Assembly: GCA_965283955.1 (NCBI GenBank)
Contig: CBDIQW010000001.1
Coordinates: 558,001-622,000 of the forward strand
Source: Emticicia sp965283955
Lineage (GTDB): Bacteria > Bacteroidota > Bacteroidia > Cytophagales > Spirosomataceae
Length of the DNA stretch: 64,000 nucleotides
Direction of reading: 5' to 3'
Position 1 is the stretch's first letter; each line of letters begins with the position of its first letter. Below the pieces are notes generated by a model. That model was given only the letters and a program-made list of their open reading frames with translations. It did no database searches and was not told where the DNA came from. The translations under genes were made by a program, and so were the position numbers. This document shows, piece after piece, positions 20,865 to 30,093 of the stretch.

Positions 20865-22118
20865 ATGAAAAAAAGATACGAACTTGTCGTAATATTTGTC
20901 ATATTTGCCATTATCACCTACCTCGACCGAAACTCCATTTCGTCAATTGGCGATGACATCACGCGTGAACTAAACCTGTCAGACAAAGAATGGGGCATGA
21001 TTCTTTCGGCATTTTCGTTGGCATACGGTGCTTTCGAAATTCCAACGGGAATCATGGTTGATAAAATTGGCCCTAAGAAAACCCTCATCCGTATCGTTTT
21101 GTGGTGGTCGATATTTACTATTCTCACGGGTTTTGCCTCTGGTTTTTATTTCCTACTGATAGTCAGATTTTTGTTCGGGGCAGGCGAAGCAGGAGCATTT
21201 CCAACGATTTCGGTGGCTGTTGCTCGATGGTTTCCGATGGTTGAACGAGGCCGAATTCAATCCATCATCTGGATGGGAAGTCGTATGGGTGGAGCATTAG
21301 CCCCAATCACTTCAATTTGGTTGGCCGAAGCCTACGGTTGGCGTGGTGTTTTCTATATTTTTGGTAGTCTTGGCATCATTTGGGCCATTGGCTGGTATTT
21401 TTGGTTTAAAGACGAGCCAAGAGAAATGAAAGGGATTTCGCAGGCAGAAGTACAAGAAATCGAAGCAGGGCGTAGCATTGATGGCAATTCGCACGGTTTA
21501 TTGCCTTGGAAAACTGTTTTAAAAAGTCCAAATCTTTGGGCATTGATGGGCATGTACCACTGCCTACTCTACGGAGCTTATTTTTATATGTCTTGGATGC
21601 CCAAATACCTTCAAAATGGACGCGGAATTCCCAAAGCTGACTTAGGTTGGATGGTATCTTTGCCATTTGTGCTGGGAATGGCTGGTTGTTTAGCAGGTGG
21701 TTTTGCTTCTGATTATTTAGTAAAAAAGCGTGGCCTCAGAAAAGGTCGCTCGTATGTAGGCATGTTTGGCTTGGTTATGGCAGGAATTTGCATGATAATT
21801 GGTTCATTTACACAAGATATTTCGGTTGCTATTATATTTCTGGCTCTTGGATTGGCTTTCAAAGACTTCACTTTGCCAGTTTCGTGGGCAGCAGCAACCG
21901 ACATTGGTGGCGAACACGCTGGCTCAGTTTCAGGTACAATGGGGTTGGCAGGGCAATTAGGCTCAGCCATCATGGCCACAGCTTTTGGCTTTATCTTGCA
22001 CGCCACAGGAAGCTACGAATTACCTGTTAGAATTATCGGCTTTATTGTTATTTTAGGTGGACTCTTGTGGCTCAAAATTGACGCTTCAAAAAAGATTTTA
22101 GACGTAGAAACCCACTAA
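20865..22118 (+). CDS. MFS transporter, anion:cation symporter type
   Basis: A 417-residue, 12-helix major facilitator. The N-terminus has the AIITYLDRNSIS motif of the ACS subfamily (hexuronate, galactarate, tartrate and similar organic anions). Loop 2-3 reads DKIGPKK, followed by GAGEAGAFPTIS and RWFPMVERGRIQSIIWMGSR. It is last in the sigma/FecR/receptor/TcuA/PrpF/DMT series (41 bases after the DMT gene). An organic-acid substrate fits both subfamily and neighbours and would carry it from periplasm to cytoplasm. Confidence 0.88.
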   Translation: MKKRYELVVIFVIFAIITYLDRNSISSIGDDITRELNLSDKEWGMILSAFSLAYGAFEIPTGIMVDKIGPKKTLIRIVLWWSIFTILTGFASGFYFLLIVRFLFGAGEAGAFPTISVAVARWFPMVERGRIQSIIWMGSRMGGALAPITSIWLAEAYGWRGVFYIFGSLGIIWAIGWYFWFKDEPREMKGISQAEVQEIEAGRSIDGNSHGLLPWKTVLKSPNLWALMGMYHCLLYGAYFYMSWMPKYLQNGRGIPKADLGWMVSLPFVLGMAGCLAGGFASDYLVKKRGLRKGRSYVGMFGLVMAGICMIIGSFTQDISVAIIFLALGLAFKDFTLPVSWAAATDIGGEHAGSVSGTMGLAGQLGSAIMATAFGFILHATGSYELPVRIIGFIVILGGLLWLKIDASKKILDVETH

Positions 22119-22181
22119 TCATTGCTTTTCATTCATCAACTTCTTCGTTTTAATGCAAATTTTCCTTTCTTTTGTACTAAA

Positions 22182-22756
22182 ATGAAGAAGTTGCCCTTCG
22201 ACACCGACCAAGAACTCCTTGCCGATATTGCCACTGGCGATAGTCGGGCTTTTGAGATTTTGTATCGAAGGTAGGTTGCTCAAACTCTGGAGCTGCCTAC
22301 AAACGTCTGCAAGACAAAGAACTAACCGAAGAAGTTGTGCAAGAATTATTTGTTTCGCTTTGGGAACGTCGTGAAACGCTTCCCATCGAAAATATCGAAA
22401 ATTATCTTTTTACTTCCATCAAATACCTTGTCATTGCTCAATTCAAAAAAAATACACTTTTTGAGAAATATTCATCAACTTTAACGCTTGATGAGAATGA
22501 CGATAATTTTACGGAACAAGCCGTTGCTTTCGACGAACTGAATGATGCTTATCAGCAAGCTCTTCAAACAATACCCGAAAAATGTCGTGAAGTTTTCTTA
22601 CTAAAACGAAGTGGACTTTCTCAAAAAGAGATTTCGGAAAGACTTGATATTTCGGAGAAAACCGTTGAAAATCAAATGACCAAAGCCCTCAAAATTCTGC
22701 GTGAGGCATTGAAAGACTATACTGCACTGGGCATTCTATTTTTTACAATCGGGTAA
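22182..22756 (+). pseudogene. ECF RNA polymerase sigma-70 factor, frame broken
   Basis: A second FecI-like sigma factor of about 190 residues. It starts MKKLPFDTDQELLADIATGD and reaches AFEILYRR before TAG at about 22273. Region 2 continues in another frame (AYKRLQDKELTEEVVQELFVSLWERRE), so at least two indels lie between 22265 and 22300. Region 4 is intact (IPEKCREVFLLKRSGLSQKEI and ISEKTVENQMTKAL). It heads the second sigma/FecR/receptor cassette. Confidence 0.85.
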
Positions 22757-22791
22757 ACTAAACTCCTACTTACTCAAAATTTGATTCCAAT

Positions 22792-22860
22792 CTGTGATTA
22801 AAATCACAGCCTAAAAGAACAACGGAAATGATTTACAGTAAAACCGATTTAAATCGGTTT
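22792..22860. repeat. two perfect palindromes between sigma and fecR
   Basis: CTGTGATT-AA-AATCACAG at 22792-22809 and the 20-base palindrome AAACCGATTTAAATCGGTTT at 22841-22860. Both are perfect. They may be mRNA hairpins separating sigma from fecR or protein-binding sites. Neither is followed by a T-run. Confidence 0.6.
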
Positions 22861-23007
22861 GGTAGAATAAAATAACATCCTTTGTTACCTTAGACCTCGA
22901 ATTTATTCGGGGTAAGTTCACGCAACAAAAACTCTCAAAAATATTTTTCATTCTCACGTAGGGGAAATCTTCTGCTCGTTTCACTTAGTATATGAAAGCA
23001 ATAAAAA

Positions 23008-24009
23008 ATGAAAATAAACAAAGAAATAATTGAACGTTTTTTACAAAACACAAGCACCGACCAAGAACGTCGGGCAGTAGAAACATGGTATTACTCGTTT
23101 GAAAACAATCTTGATGGAATTAGCAAACTGACAGATGAAGAACAGCTTGATTTAGAAAATGAACTTTATCTCAAAATCAAAGAAAAAATAGCACCAGTCC
23201 AAAAAACAAAAACTCGACAAATAAATTGGGTTTGGTATTTGAGCAGTGCGGCGGCTATGTTTTTATTGGCTTTTGGAATCTGGACTTATAATAAATCGGC
23301 CAAAAATATTCAATCTTTAAGCGGGACTCCGTTTTCGGGTTGGGCAAAATACGAGAATGTTTCGGCAAAAGAACTGAAAATTACTTTACCAGACGGCAGC
23401 TTGGTTATCTTGCAACCCAAAACACAACTCTCTTATAATCAATCAGATACAAAATTTAGAGAAGTAAATCTGACAGGCGAAGCATTCTTCGATGTGATGC
23501 ACGATGCTACTCGCCCCTTTTTGATTTATACAGGAAAAATGACAACGAAAGTTCTCGGCACAAGTTTTTCGGTGAAGGCATATCCGAGTATGAAAAAATC
23601 TGAAGTTTCGGTGGTATCGGGCAAAGTTACGGTTTTTGAAAAAGACCCAGAAGACAAACAAAGCAACGGTGTGATTCTGACACCGAACTTAAAAGTAACA
23701 TTCTTTGATGAAGAAGAGCATTTTGTTACTGGTTTGGTCGAAAAGCCCGAAGTTCTTACAACTATTAATAGAGAAAATCTAAGTTTTAATTTTCAAGATG
23801 TTCCACTCAATGAAGTGCTAACTGCTCTCGAAAAAGCCTACGGCATAGAAATGGTTTTAGAGCGAGAATCACTTGGAAAATGCACGCTCAACGGAGATTT
23901 AACTGAAATGCCACTTTTCACCAAACTCGACATCATCACTCGTTCGCTCAATGCCACTTATCAAGTAAAAGGAACAAGTATTTTGGTTAGTGGAGCAGGA
24001 TGTGAATAA
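23008..24009 (+). CDS. FecR-family anti-sigma factor
   Basis: A 333-residue FecR protein, intact. A cytoplasmic N-terminus (MKINKEIIERFLQNTSTDQE) precedes one helix (about 73-92, WYLSSAAAMFLLAFGIWTY), a periplasmic FecR domain (ITLPDGSLVILQPKTQLSY, VLGTSFSVKAYPS) and a C-terminal DUF4974 domain ending YQVKGTSILVSGAG. It is clearly paralogous to the first FecR. It lies 251 bases after its sigma and 199 before its receptor. Confidence 0.93.
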   Translation: MKINKEIIERFLQNTSTDQERRAVETWYYSFENNLDGISKLTDEEQLDLENELYLKIKEKIAPVQKTKTRQINWVWYLSSAAAMFLLAFGIWTYNKSAKNIQSLSGTPFSGWAKYENVSAKELKITLPDGSLVILQPKTQLSYNQSDTKFREVNLTGEAFFDVMHDATRPFLIYTGKMTTKVLGTSFSVKAYPSMKKSEVSVVSGKVTVFEKDPEDKQSNGVILTPNLKVTFFDEEEHFVTGLVEKPEVLTTINRENLSFNFQDVPLNEVLTALEKAYGIEMVLERESLGKCTLNGDLTEMPLFTKLDIITRSLNATYQVKGTSILVSGAGCE

Positions 24010-24095
24010 AACGTCAGCAGTGTTCAAAATGCTGCCAACGTTAAATCACGTATTTTCAAAACTTCATATAAACTAAAAAGCAATTTTTTACAAAA

Positions 24096-24164
24096 AAGCC
24101 GAGAGTGCTGGAAACACTTTCGGCTTACAATCACCTCAGTTCCATCGCCAAATGTCTGCTGAGG
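24096..24164 (+). promoter_or_regulatory. twin-hairpin leader before the second TonB-dependent receptor
   Basis: The first hairpin has 12-base arms AAGCCGAGAGTG / CACTTTCGGCTT with one G-T pair (24096-24126). The second has CCTCAG / CTGAGG (24134-24164). Order and placement mirror the leader at 14017-14102 although the base sequence differs, which suggests a selected structure. Confidence 0.5.
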
Positions 24165-24208
24165 CAACCCTTTCAGTTTAGTTAATCAAACAAAACCTTT
24201 GTAAACCT

Positions 24209-27200
24209 ATGCAAAAACCACTATTCAATCAAGCATTTTTGCTTAAAATGATGAAAATTTCGCTAACACAATGCTTTCTTGCCCTTGTACTTGTGTTGCA
24301 GTCTTTAGCCCACGATGGCAAAGCACAAGATTTACTCGAAAAAAACGTGTCGGTAAATCTGCAAAATGTAAGTATGCAAAATGCCATTTCCGAAATCGGA
24401 AAAGTGGCAGATGCAAAGTTTTTTTACAGTTCAAAAGTAATTTTATCGGATAAAAAAATCAGTTTGCAAGTCCAAAATCAGAAATTTTCAGAGGTTCTGA
24501 GCAAACTTTTTTCGCCTTTACACATATCTTATAAAGTATATGGCAATCAAATCGTTTTAAATGCTTCCACCGAAGAAACCAAAGCACAAGTTATTGACAC
24601 CGACATTCCTGCCCTACCAGTAGCCGACCCAATCACAGGAAAAGTTATTTCGGCAAAAGGTGAAGCTCTACCTGGCGTAAGCATTGTGGTAAAAGGCACA
24701 AAACGTGGCACAAGCACCGAAGTTGATGGAAGTTTCAAGATAAATGCCGATAAAGATGAAGTTTTACAATTTTCGTTTATTGGTTATCAAAATCAAGAAA
24801 TTACAGTTGGCGAAAATAATGTGGTAAACGTAACATTAGCAGAATCAGCATCACAACTTTCAGAAGTTGTAGTGATTGGCTCTCGTGGACAACCCCGCAC
24901 TGACGTTGAACGTCCGGTGCCTGTTGACGTACTAAGTGCCAAAGAATTACAAGCAACAGGTCAAGTTGAGTTGGGTCAAATGGTGCAATTTAACTCACCT
25001 TCGTTCAATTCTGCCAAAACTGGTATCAATGGTGTAGCTAATTATGCCGACCCAGCCACTCTCCGTGGACTTTCGCCCGACCAAGTTTTAGTTTTAGTCG
25101 ATGGCAAACGTCGTCATCAGTTTTCGGCACTCAATCTTAACGTAACAGTTGGTTTAGGAACTGTCGTAACCGATATGAACTCGATTCCATCGCTGGCTCT
25201 CGACCGTGTTGAAGTCTTGCGTGATGGTGCGGCCGCTCAGTATGGCTCAGATGCCATTGCGGGTATAGTCAATTTAGGTTTGAATAAAAGCATCGGCAAA
25301 GGCACATTCAAAACCCAATACGGAATAACCAAAATGGGCGATGGTGGCACCTACATGGGTGCATTAAATTATGGTTTTAAATTGGGCAAGGAAAAAAGTT
25401 ACCTCAACATTACGCTCCATTACCAACACGCCAACGGCACCGACCGCTCAGATTTTTATAATCCAAGACCCGTTGCAGGTGGAACTTATACAGGTATTTA
25501 TTCGTCAACGCAAGCCACCGATGAAGCAACTCTAAAAACAAGAGGTGTTTGGGGCGATTACGGTACATTTAAAGTAACAAAGTACGGAAGCAATCAGAAT
25601 ACGGCTTACCAAAGTTTTTATAATCTTGGATACCCGATTAATGATAAATGGAATGTGTATAGTTTCGGTGGGGTATCAATAAAAGATGTACTAGCGTATG
25701 GCTTTTTCAGAGTTGCTAACCCATCAAATGCAAATTCAACACCCGAAATTTTCCCTGATGGATTTACGCCGCAATTACCTGGTAAAACCATTGATTATTC
25801 ATCAGTTGTGGGTGTAAATAGAAAAGTGATTGATGGTTGGAATCTTGATTTTAGTGCAGGATATGGCCATAATTATTTGGATTTATGGGCAAATAATACT
25901 GTAAATCCTTCGATGGGAGCAAATTCTCCTACTGAGTTTTATGTAGGAAGAAGTGCCGTTAGACAAACTACTATCGAGGCAAATATCTCAAAAAACTATA
26001 AAGGTTTGTTGGGTACAAAAAACACAAACGTCGCATTTGGTAGCCAGTTTAGAGCTGAGCAGTTTTTATTAAAGAAAGGAAGTGCCGAATCTTACCAAGT
26101 TGGGCAGTTGGCAACCACCAAAAATAAAGCACCAGGTTCGAGCGGTCGCCCAGGAATTGCTCCTGCCGACGAAACCAATGCCACTCGCAACAACATAGGT
26201 TTATATGCCGATGTTGAAAGCGATATTACGAACAAATTTTTAGTGGCAGCCGCACTTCGTTACGAAAATTATAGCGATTTTGGTAGTAATGTTTCGGGAA
26301 AATTGGCGGCTCGTTTAAAACTTTCGGAAAGCATTTCAATCAGAGGTTCGATTAATAAAGGTTTCAGAGGCTCCATCATTACAGCAGACGTACAACAGTG
26401 TTACTACCTCGACCGTGCAAGCTGGAGCAATTATTCAGACCAAACAATTACCTAATTCTGACCCTCGTTTGGCTCAATTGGGTATAGAAAAACCAAAAGC
26501 TGAAAACTCGCTCAATTATAACTTAGGCATAACGGCCAAAACTGGAGATAAGTTTTTGTTTACGCTTGATGCCTACCAAATTGATATTACCGACCGTATT
26601 ATTCTTTCAGAGCGTATGATTGTGAGTAGCATTGTGGCACTAAAACCTTTATTCCCAGGCATTAGCGAGATTCGTTTTTTCACGAATCACATCAATACTA
26701 GCACAAGAGGAATTGATTTTGTAGCTACTTTCAACCATAAATTTAGTCTAAAAAGTAAACTTACGGCGAGTTTGGCTCTTACTTTCAACGAAACTAAACT
26801 TACCTCGCAAAAAGCAACGCCAAGTTTGTTACAAGCAGGCACGGCAGCCAAAATCTTGATGATTGACACCGTAAGCATTAGTTTGATAGAAACTGCACAA
26901 CCACGTCAGAAAATACTGGCATCGTTGGGTTATCAAATCAATAAATTCAATGCCAATGTAAGAGCGTCATATTTCGGTCCAGTAACAGCTTGGGAAAAAC
27001 CAACTGGCAAGCCACATATCACGCAAACTTTCGGTGGAAAAACATTGATTGATGTGGCATTAACTTATGCGTTTTCACCTAAGTTTTCGCTCACATTGGG
27101 TAGCAATAATATCACCGATGTATATCCTGACAAGGTATTGACTAATTTTGCTGGGTATACCAACGGGCAGATTCCTTATACCCGGAACGCCAATCAGTTT

Positions 27201-27248
27201 GGATTTAATGGAGCATTCTACTATGCCAATGCTACTATAAATTTTTAG
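24209..27248 (+). pseudogene. TonB-dependent receptor with STN domain, frame broken
   Basis: An outer-membrane receptor of about 1012 residues, paralogous to the first one. It has a signal peptide (ALVLVLQSLAHDGKAQ), an STN domain (about 45-110), a carboxypeptidase-like repeat (GVSIVVKGTKRGTSTEVDG), a plug with LRDGAAAQYGSDAIAGIV and a barrel. An extra G near 26369 turns FRAPSLQQTYNSV into a false tail. The right frame continues from about 26370 through QAGAIIQTKQLPNSD to the end NATINF with a terminal Phe. Sigma and FecR upstream imply its own induction circuit. The ligand is unknown, though close similarity to the first receptor suggests a related compound. Confidence 0.88.
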
Positions 27249-27254
27249 ATGAAA

Positions 27255-27345
27255 GATTTGAGATACGAGATTTGAGAAACTACTTTTGTAGAGAATGTTC
27301 GTTTTTCAAATCCTCGTATCTCGTATCCCCAATCTCATCTCTTTT
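27255..27345. repeat. imperfect inverted repeat between receptor and AEC genes
   Basis: Two arms of about 35 bases (GATTTGAGATACGAGATTTG near 27255; CTCGTATCTCGTATCC near 27313 on the other arm) can pair imperfectly. Such ATACGAGATTTGAG-type repeats look like dispersed intergenic elements; a related kind occurs at 48680-48715. Confidence 0.5.
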
Positions 27346-27349
27346 AAAA

Positions 27350-28272
27350 ATGACTAACCTGTTTTTATTGATAATTTGCCTTTCGTTGGGGTAATCCTCC
27401 AACGAACCAAAAGCTTTCCAAAAGAGGCTTATTTAGGTTTAAATGCAGTTATCATTAATGTATGTTTGCCCGCTTTAACCCTGCTTTACACAACCGAAGT
27501 AAGTTTTAAATCGAATCAGGTTTTGCCCGTGCTGACGCCATACATTCTATTTACTTGTTCATTCTTATTTTTCAAAATTATTGCAAAAACTTTCCAATTT
27601 GACAGAAGCACCATAGGAGCATTGACAATTACGGCGGGAATAAGCAGTATTTCATTTGTTGGTTTTCCAATTTTTGAGTTATTATACGGAAAAGCAGGTG
27701 TACAAATGGGTATTCTGATGAGTCAGGCGGGTTCGTTTGTTGTTTGTGGTACACTCGGAATCATGACGGCCTCTTATTATTCATCGTCCGAGCCTTCAAT
27801 TAAATCTATTGCTAAAAGTATTTTTACCTTTCCGCCTTTTTTGGCTTTTTGTGTTGCAGTGATTCTAAATATCGCTAATTTTCATTTTCCCGAGCATTTT
27901 AACGATATTTTACAAAAAATGGGGAGTCCGTTTACAGTATTGGCATTAATATCAGTGGGTTTACAGATTAATCTATCAAAAGCTAATCTTGCTCAAAAAC
28001 CACTAATAATAGGCTTATTTTTTAAACTATTGCTTGCACCTTTGATAATCTTTGTATTATACCTTATCTTGCTTCACGAAAATATTTTACTCCAAGAGAA
28101 TACTTGGATAGGACAAATGTGCGTAGTAGGAGCGGCCTTAGGCTCAATGAATACAGCTTCAATAATAGCCATTAATCATCAGCTAAACCCACCTTTGGCA
28201 AGCCTAATGATAGGTATAAGCATACCAATTTCTATCATTACAAGCTTAATTTTAGGTTATCTGATAAAGTAA
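27350..28272 (+). pseudogene. AEC-family permease, frame broken
   Basis: An inner-membrane permease of about 307 residues with about ten helices, auxin efflux carrier fold. The start MTNLFLLIICLSLG is followed by a frame break at 27388-27391, where a G-run is one short. The other frame continues VILQRTKSFPKEAYLGLNAV, NVCLPALTLLYTTEV and, near the end, AALGSMNTASIIAINHQLN. Bacterial AEC carriers often move malate or malonate, which fits the symporter and malic enzyme downstream, but the substrate here is inference. Confidence 0.82.
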
Positions 28273-28279
28273 ATATTTT

Positions 28280-28588
28280 ATGAACAATTACGAAGCATTA
28301 TTTCAAGAAATAACGGCCGATATTCCAGAAGCAAAAGCGAGTAAAATGTTTGGTGTGCCGTGCATAAAAGCACCAAACGGCAAAGCTGTGGCTGGTTTTC
28401 ATGCAAAATATTTAACCGTAAAATTAGACAAAGAAACCGAACAAGAATCACTTGCCCTTGATGGTGTTGAAGTCTTTAATCCAAGTGGCAAAAGACCTAT
28501 GAATGGCTGGCTTCAAGTACCCATTCAATATGCTGACCAATGGAGTTATTTGGCAAATAAAGCATTCGAATACGTAAAAACACTTTAA
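28280..28588 (+). CDS. small conserved protein, TfoX N-terminal-like
   Basis: A 102-residue soluble protein, 7 bases after the AEC gene. KASKMFGVPCIKAPNGKAVAGF and GKRPMNGWLQVP resemble the TfoX/Sxy N-terminal fold (a MFG motif followed by strand pairs), found in small stand-alone proteins of unknown function. No catalytic residues are evident. The family assignment is tentative; the reading frame itself looks real. Confidence 0.6.
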   Translation: MNNYEALFQEITADIPEAKASKMFGVPCIKAPNGKAVAGFHAKYLTVKLDKETEQESLALDGVEVFNPSGKRPMNGWLQVPIQYADQWSYLANKAFEYVKTL

Positions 28589-28612
28589 AAATATTAAAAC
28601 AAATCCCAAACC

Positions 28613-28637
28613 TTTATCCCCCTTTAGGGGTTAGGGG
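28613..28637. repeat. REP-like C/G-block element
   Basis: TTATCCCC followed by CTTTAGGGGTTAGGGG. Nearly the same block sits at 36388-36410 inside a coding region. The C-run and G-run can pair into a small hairpin. Confidence 0.55.
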
Positions 28638-28652
28638 TGGTGGTATATTCTT

Positions 28653-29967
28653 ATGAAAAAACTCTTAACTAACCTTACCTTTTGGGTGCTTACAGCCATT
28701 ATTTTAGGTGTTTTGCTGGGACATTACAATCCAGAATTTGCTCTAAAACCCATTTTTGAAAAAGGCTTCAAGCAAAATCTTTTCATTTCTGAATTTGAAA
28801 TCAAAAATACATTTGCCGAATTTCTGAGCAGTTTATTTATCAGTTTTGTCAAACTTTTCATCAATCCAATCATTTTCTTGACCATCACACTTGGAATCAT
28901 TTCAATGGGAGATTTGAAAAAAGTTGGAAAAGTTGGAGCAAAAGCCCTCCTTTACTTTGAAGTAGTTACAACCATTGCTCTTTTTGTGGGTGTTATAGTA
29001 GCAAATGTTATTCGCCCTGGTGATGGTGTTGTCACAGATGCGATCAAGGGTGGAGATATTTCAAAATACACCAAAAGTGCTACCGAATTTAGTTGGCTAA
29101 AGTTTTTCTTAGATAATGTCACACTTCAAGTGTTGGTTCTGGCGATAATACTGGGCGTTGTTTTGAGCAATTGTTCTGGCCGCCAAAAAGTGGTTGATTT
29201 TCTTGCACCAATCTCAAAGAAAGTTTTTTGGGCTTTGCACAAAGTCATGCTTTTTGCACCCATCGGAGCATTTGGTGGAATGGCTTTCACTATTGCCAAG
29301 TACGGTATTCAAACTCTCCTTCCACTTGCCAAGTTGATGGGAACTGTCTATGTTACGATGGCCATTTTTGTCTTTGTGGTGCTTTATTTTATTCTGAGAT
29401 ATTATAAAATCAGTCTTTGGAAGTTTCTAAAATTTATTCGTGAAGAATTGATTGATTGTACTTGGCACATCATCATCAGAAGCAGGTTTGCCCTCGTTGA
29501 TGGAAAAATTGGAGAAAATGGGTTGTTCAAAATCAGTGGTTGGTTTGGTTGTTCCTGCGGGTTATTCGTTTAATCTTGATGGAACGACAATTTACCTTTC
29601 AATGGCAGTTATTTTCTTAGCTCAAGTTTTCAATGTGCATTTGGATATTCAGCAGATTCTAACAATTATCGGTATCCTGATGGTCACATCGAAAGGTGCA
29701 GCGGGCGTTACGGGAAGTGGTTTTATTGTTTTGGCTTCTACGCTGACGGCTTTAAAAGTGATTCCAGTTGAAGGACTGGCTCTACTTTTAGGAGTTGACC
29801 GATTTATGTCAGAAGCACGTGCGATTACCAATTTCATCGGAAACGGCGTAGCAACGATTTGGATTTCAAACAACGAAAACGAATTCGACCGTGCTAAGAT
29901 GAATGCAGCCTTTGCTCACGTAGGCGACTACGAAGATATTGTGAAAGATAATATCAGAAATAAATAA
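28653..29967 (+). pseudogene. dicarboxylate/amino acid:cation symporter (DAACS), frame broken
   Basis: A secondary carrier of about 438 residues, DctA/GltP family. Piece one (28653 to about 29447) has helices 1-6 with FVKLFINPIIFLTITLGI and ending KFLKFIREEL. The second frame continues IVLGTSSSEAGLPSLMEKLE (the SSSEA substrate loop), GYSFNLDGTTIYLSMAVIFL (the NLDGT motif) and AIPNFIGNG-like AITNFIGNGVATIWIS. One base is lost or gained near 29447. It is followed by malic enzyme, consistent with C4-dicarboxylate uptake feeding malate breakdown. Confidence 0.87.
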
Positions 29968-30093
29968 TAAACTATGCAAAAAGCCATTTTTCTAAGCAAA
30001 AACAGTTAATTACACAAAAAAAGACTTTTTTTCTTTAACTCTAAAAGCATTCAGTCTTACCTTCGCATCATCAAACTAATCTTTTATTCGAAA

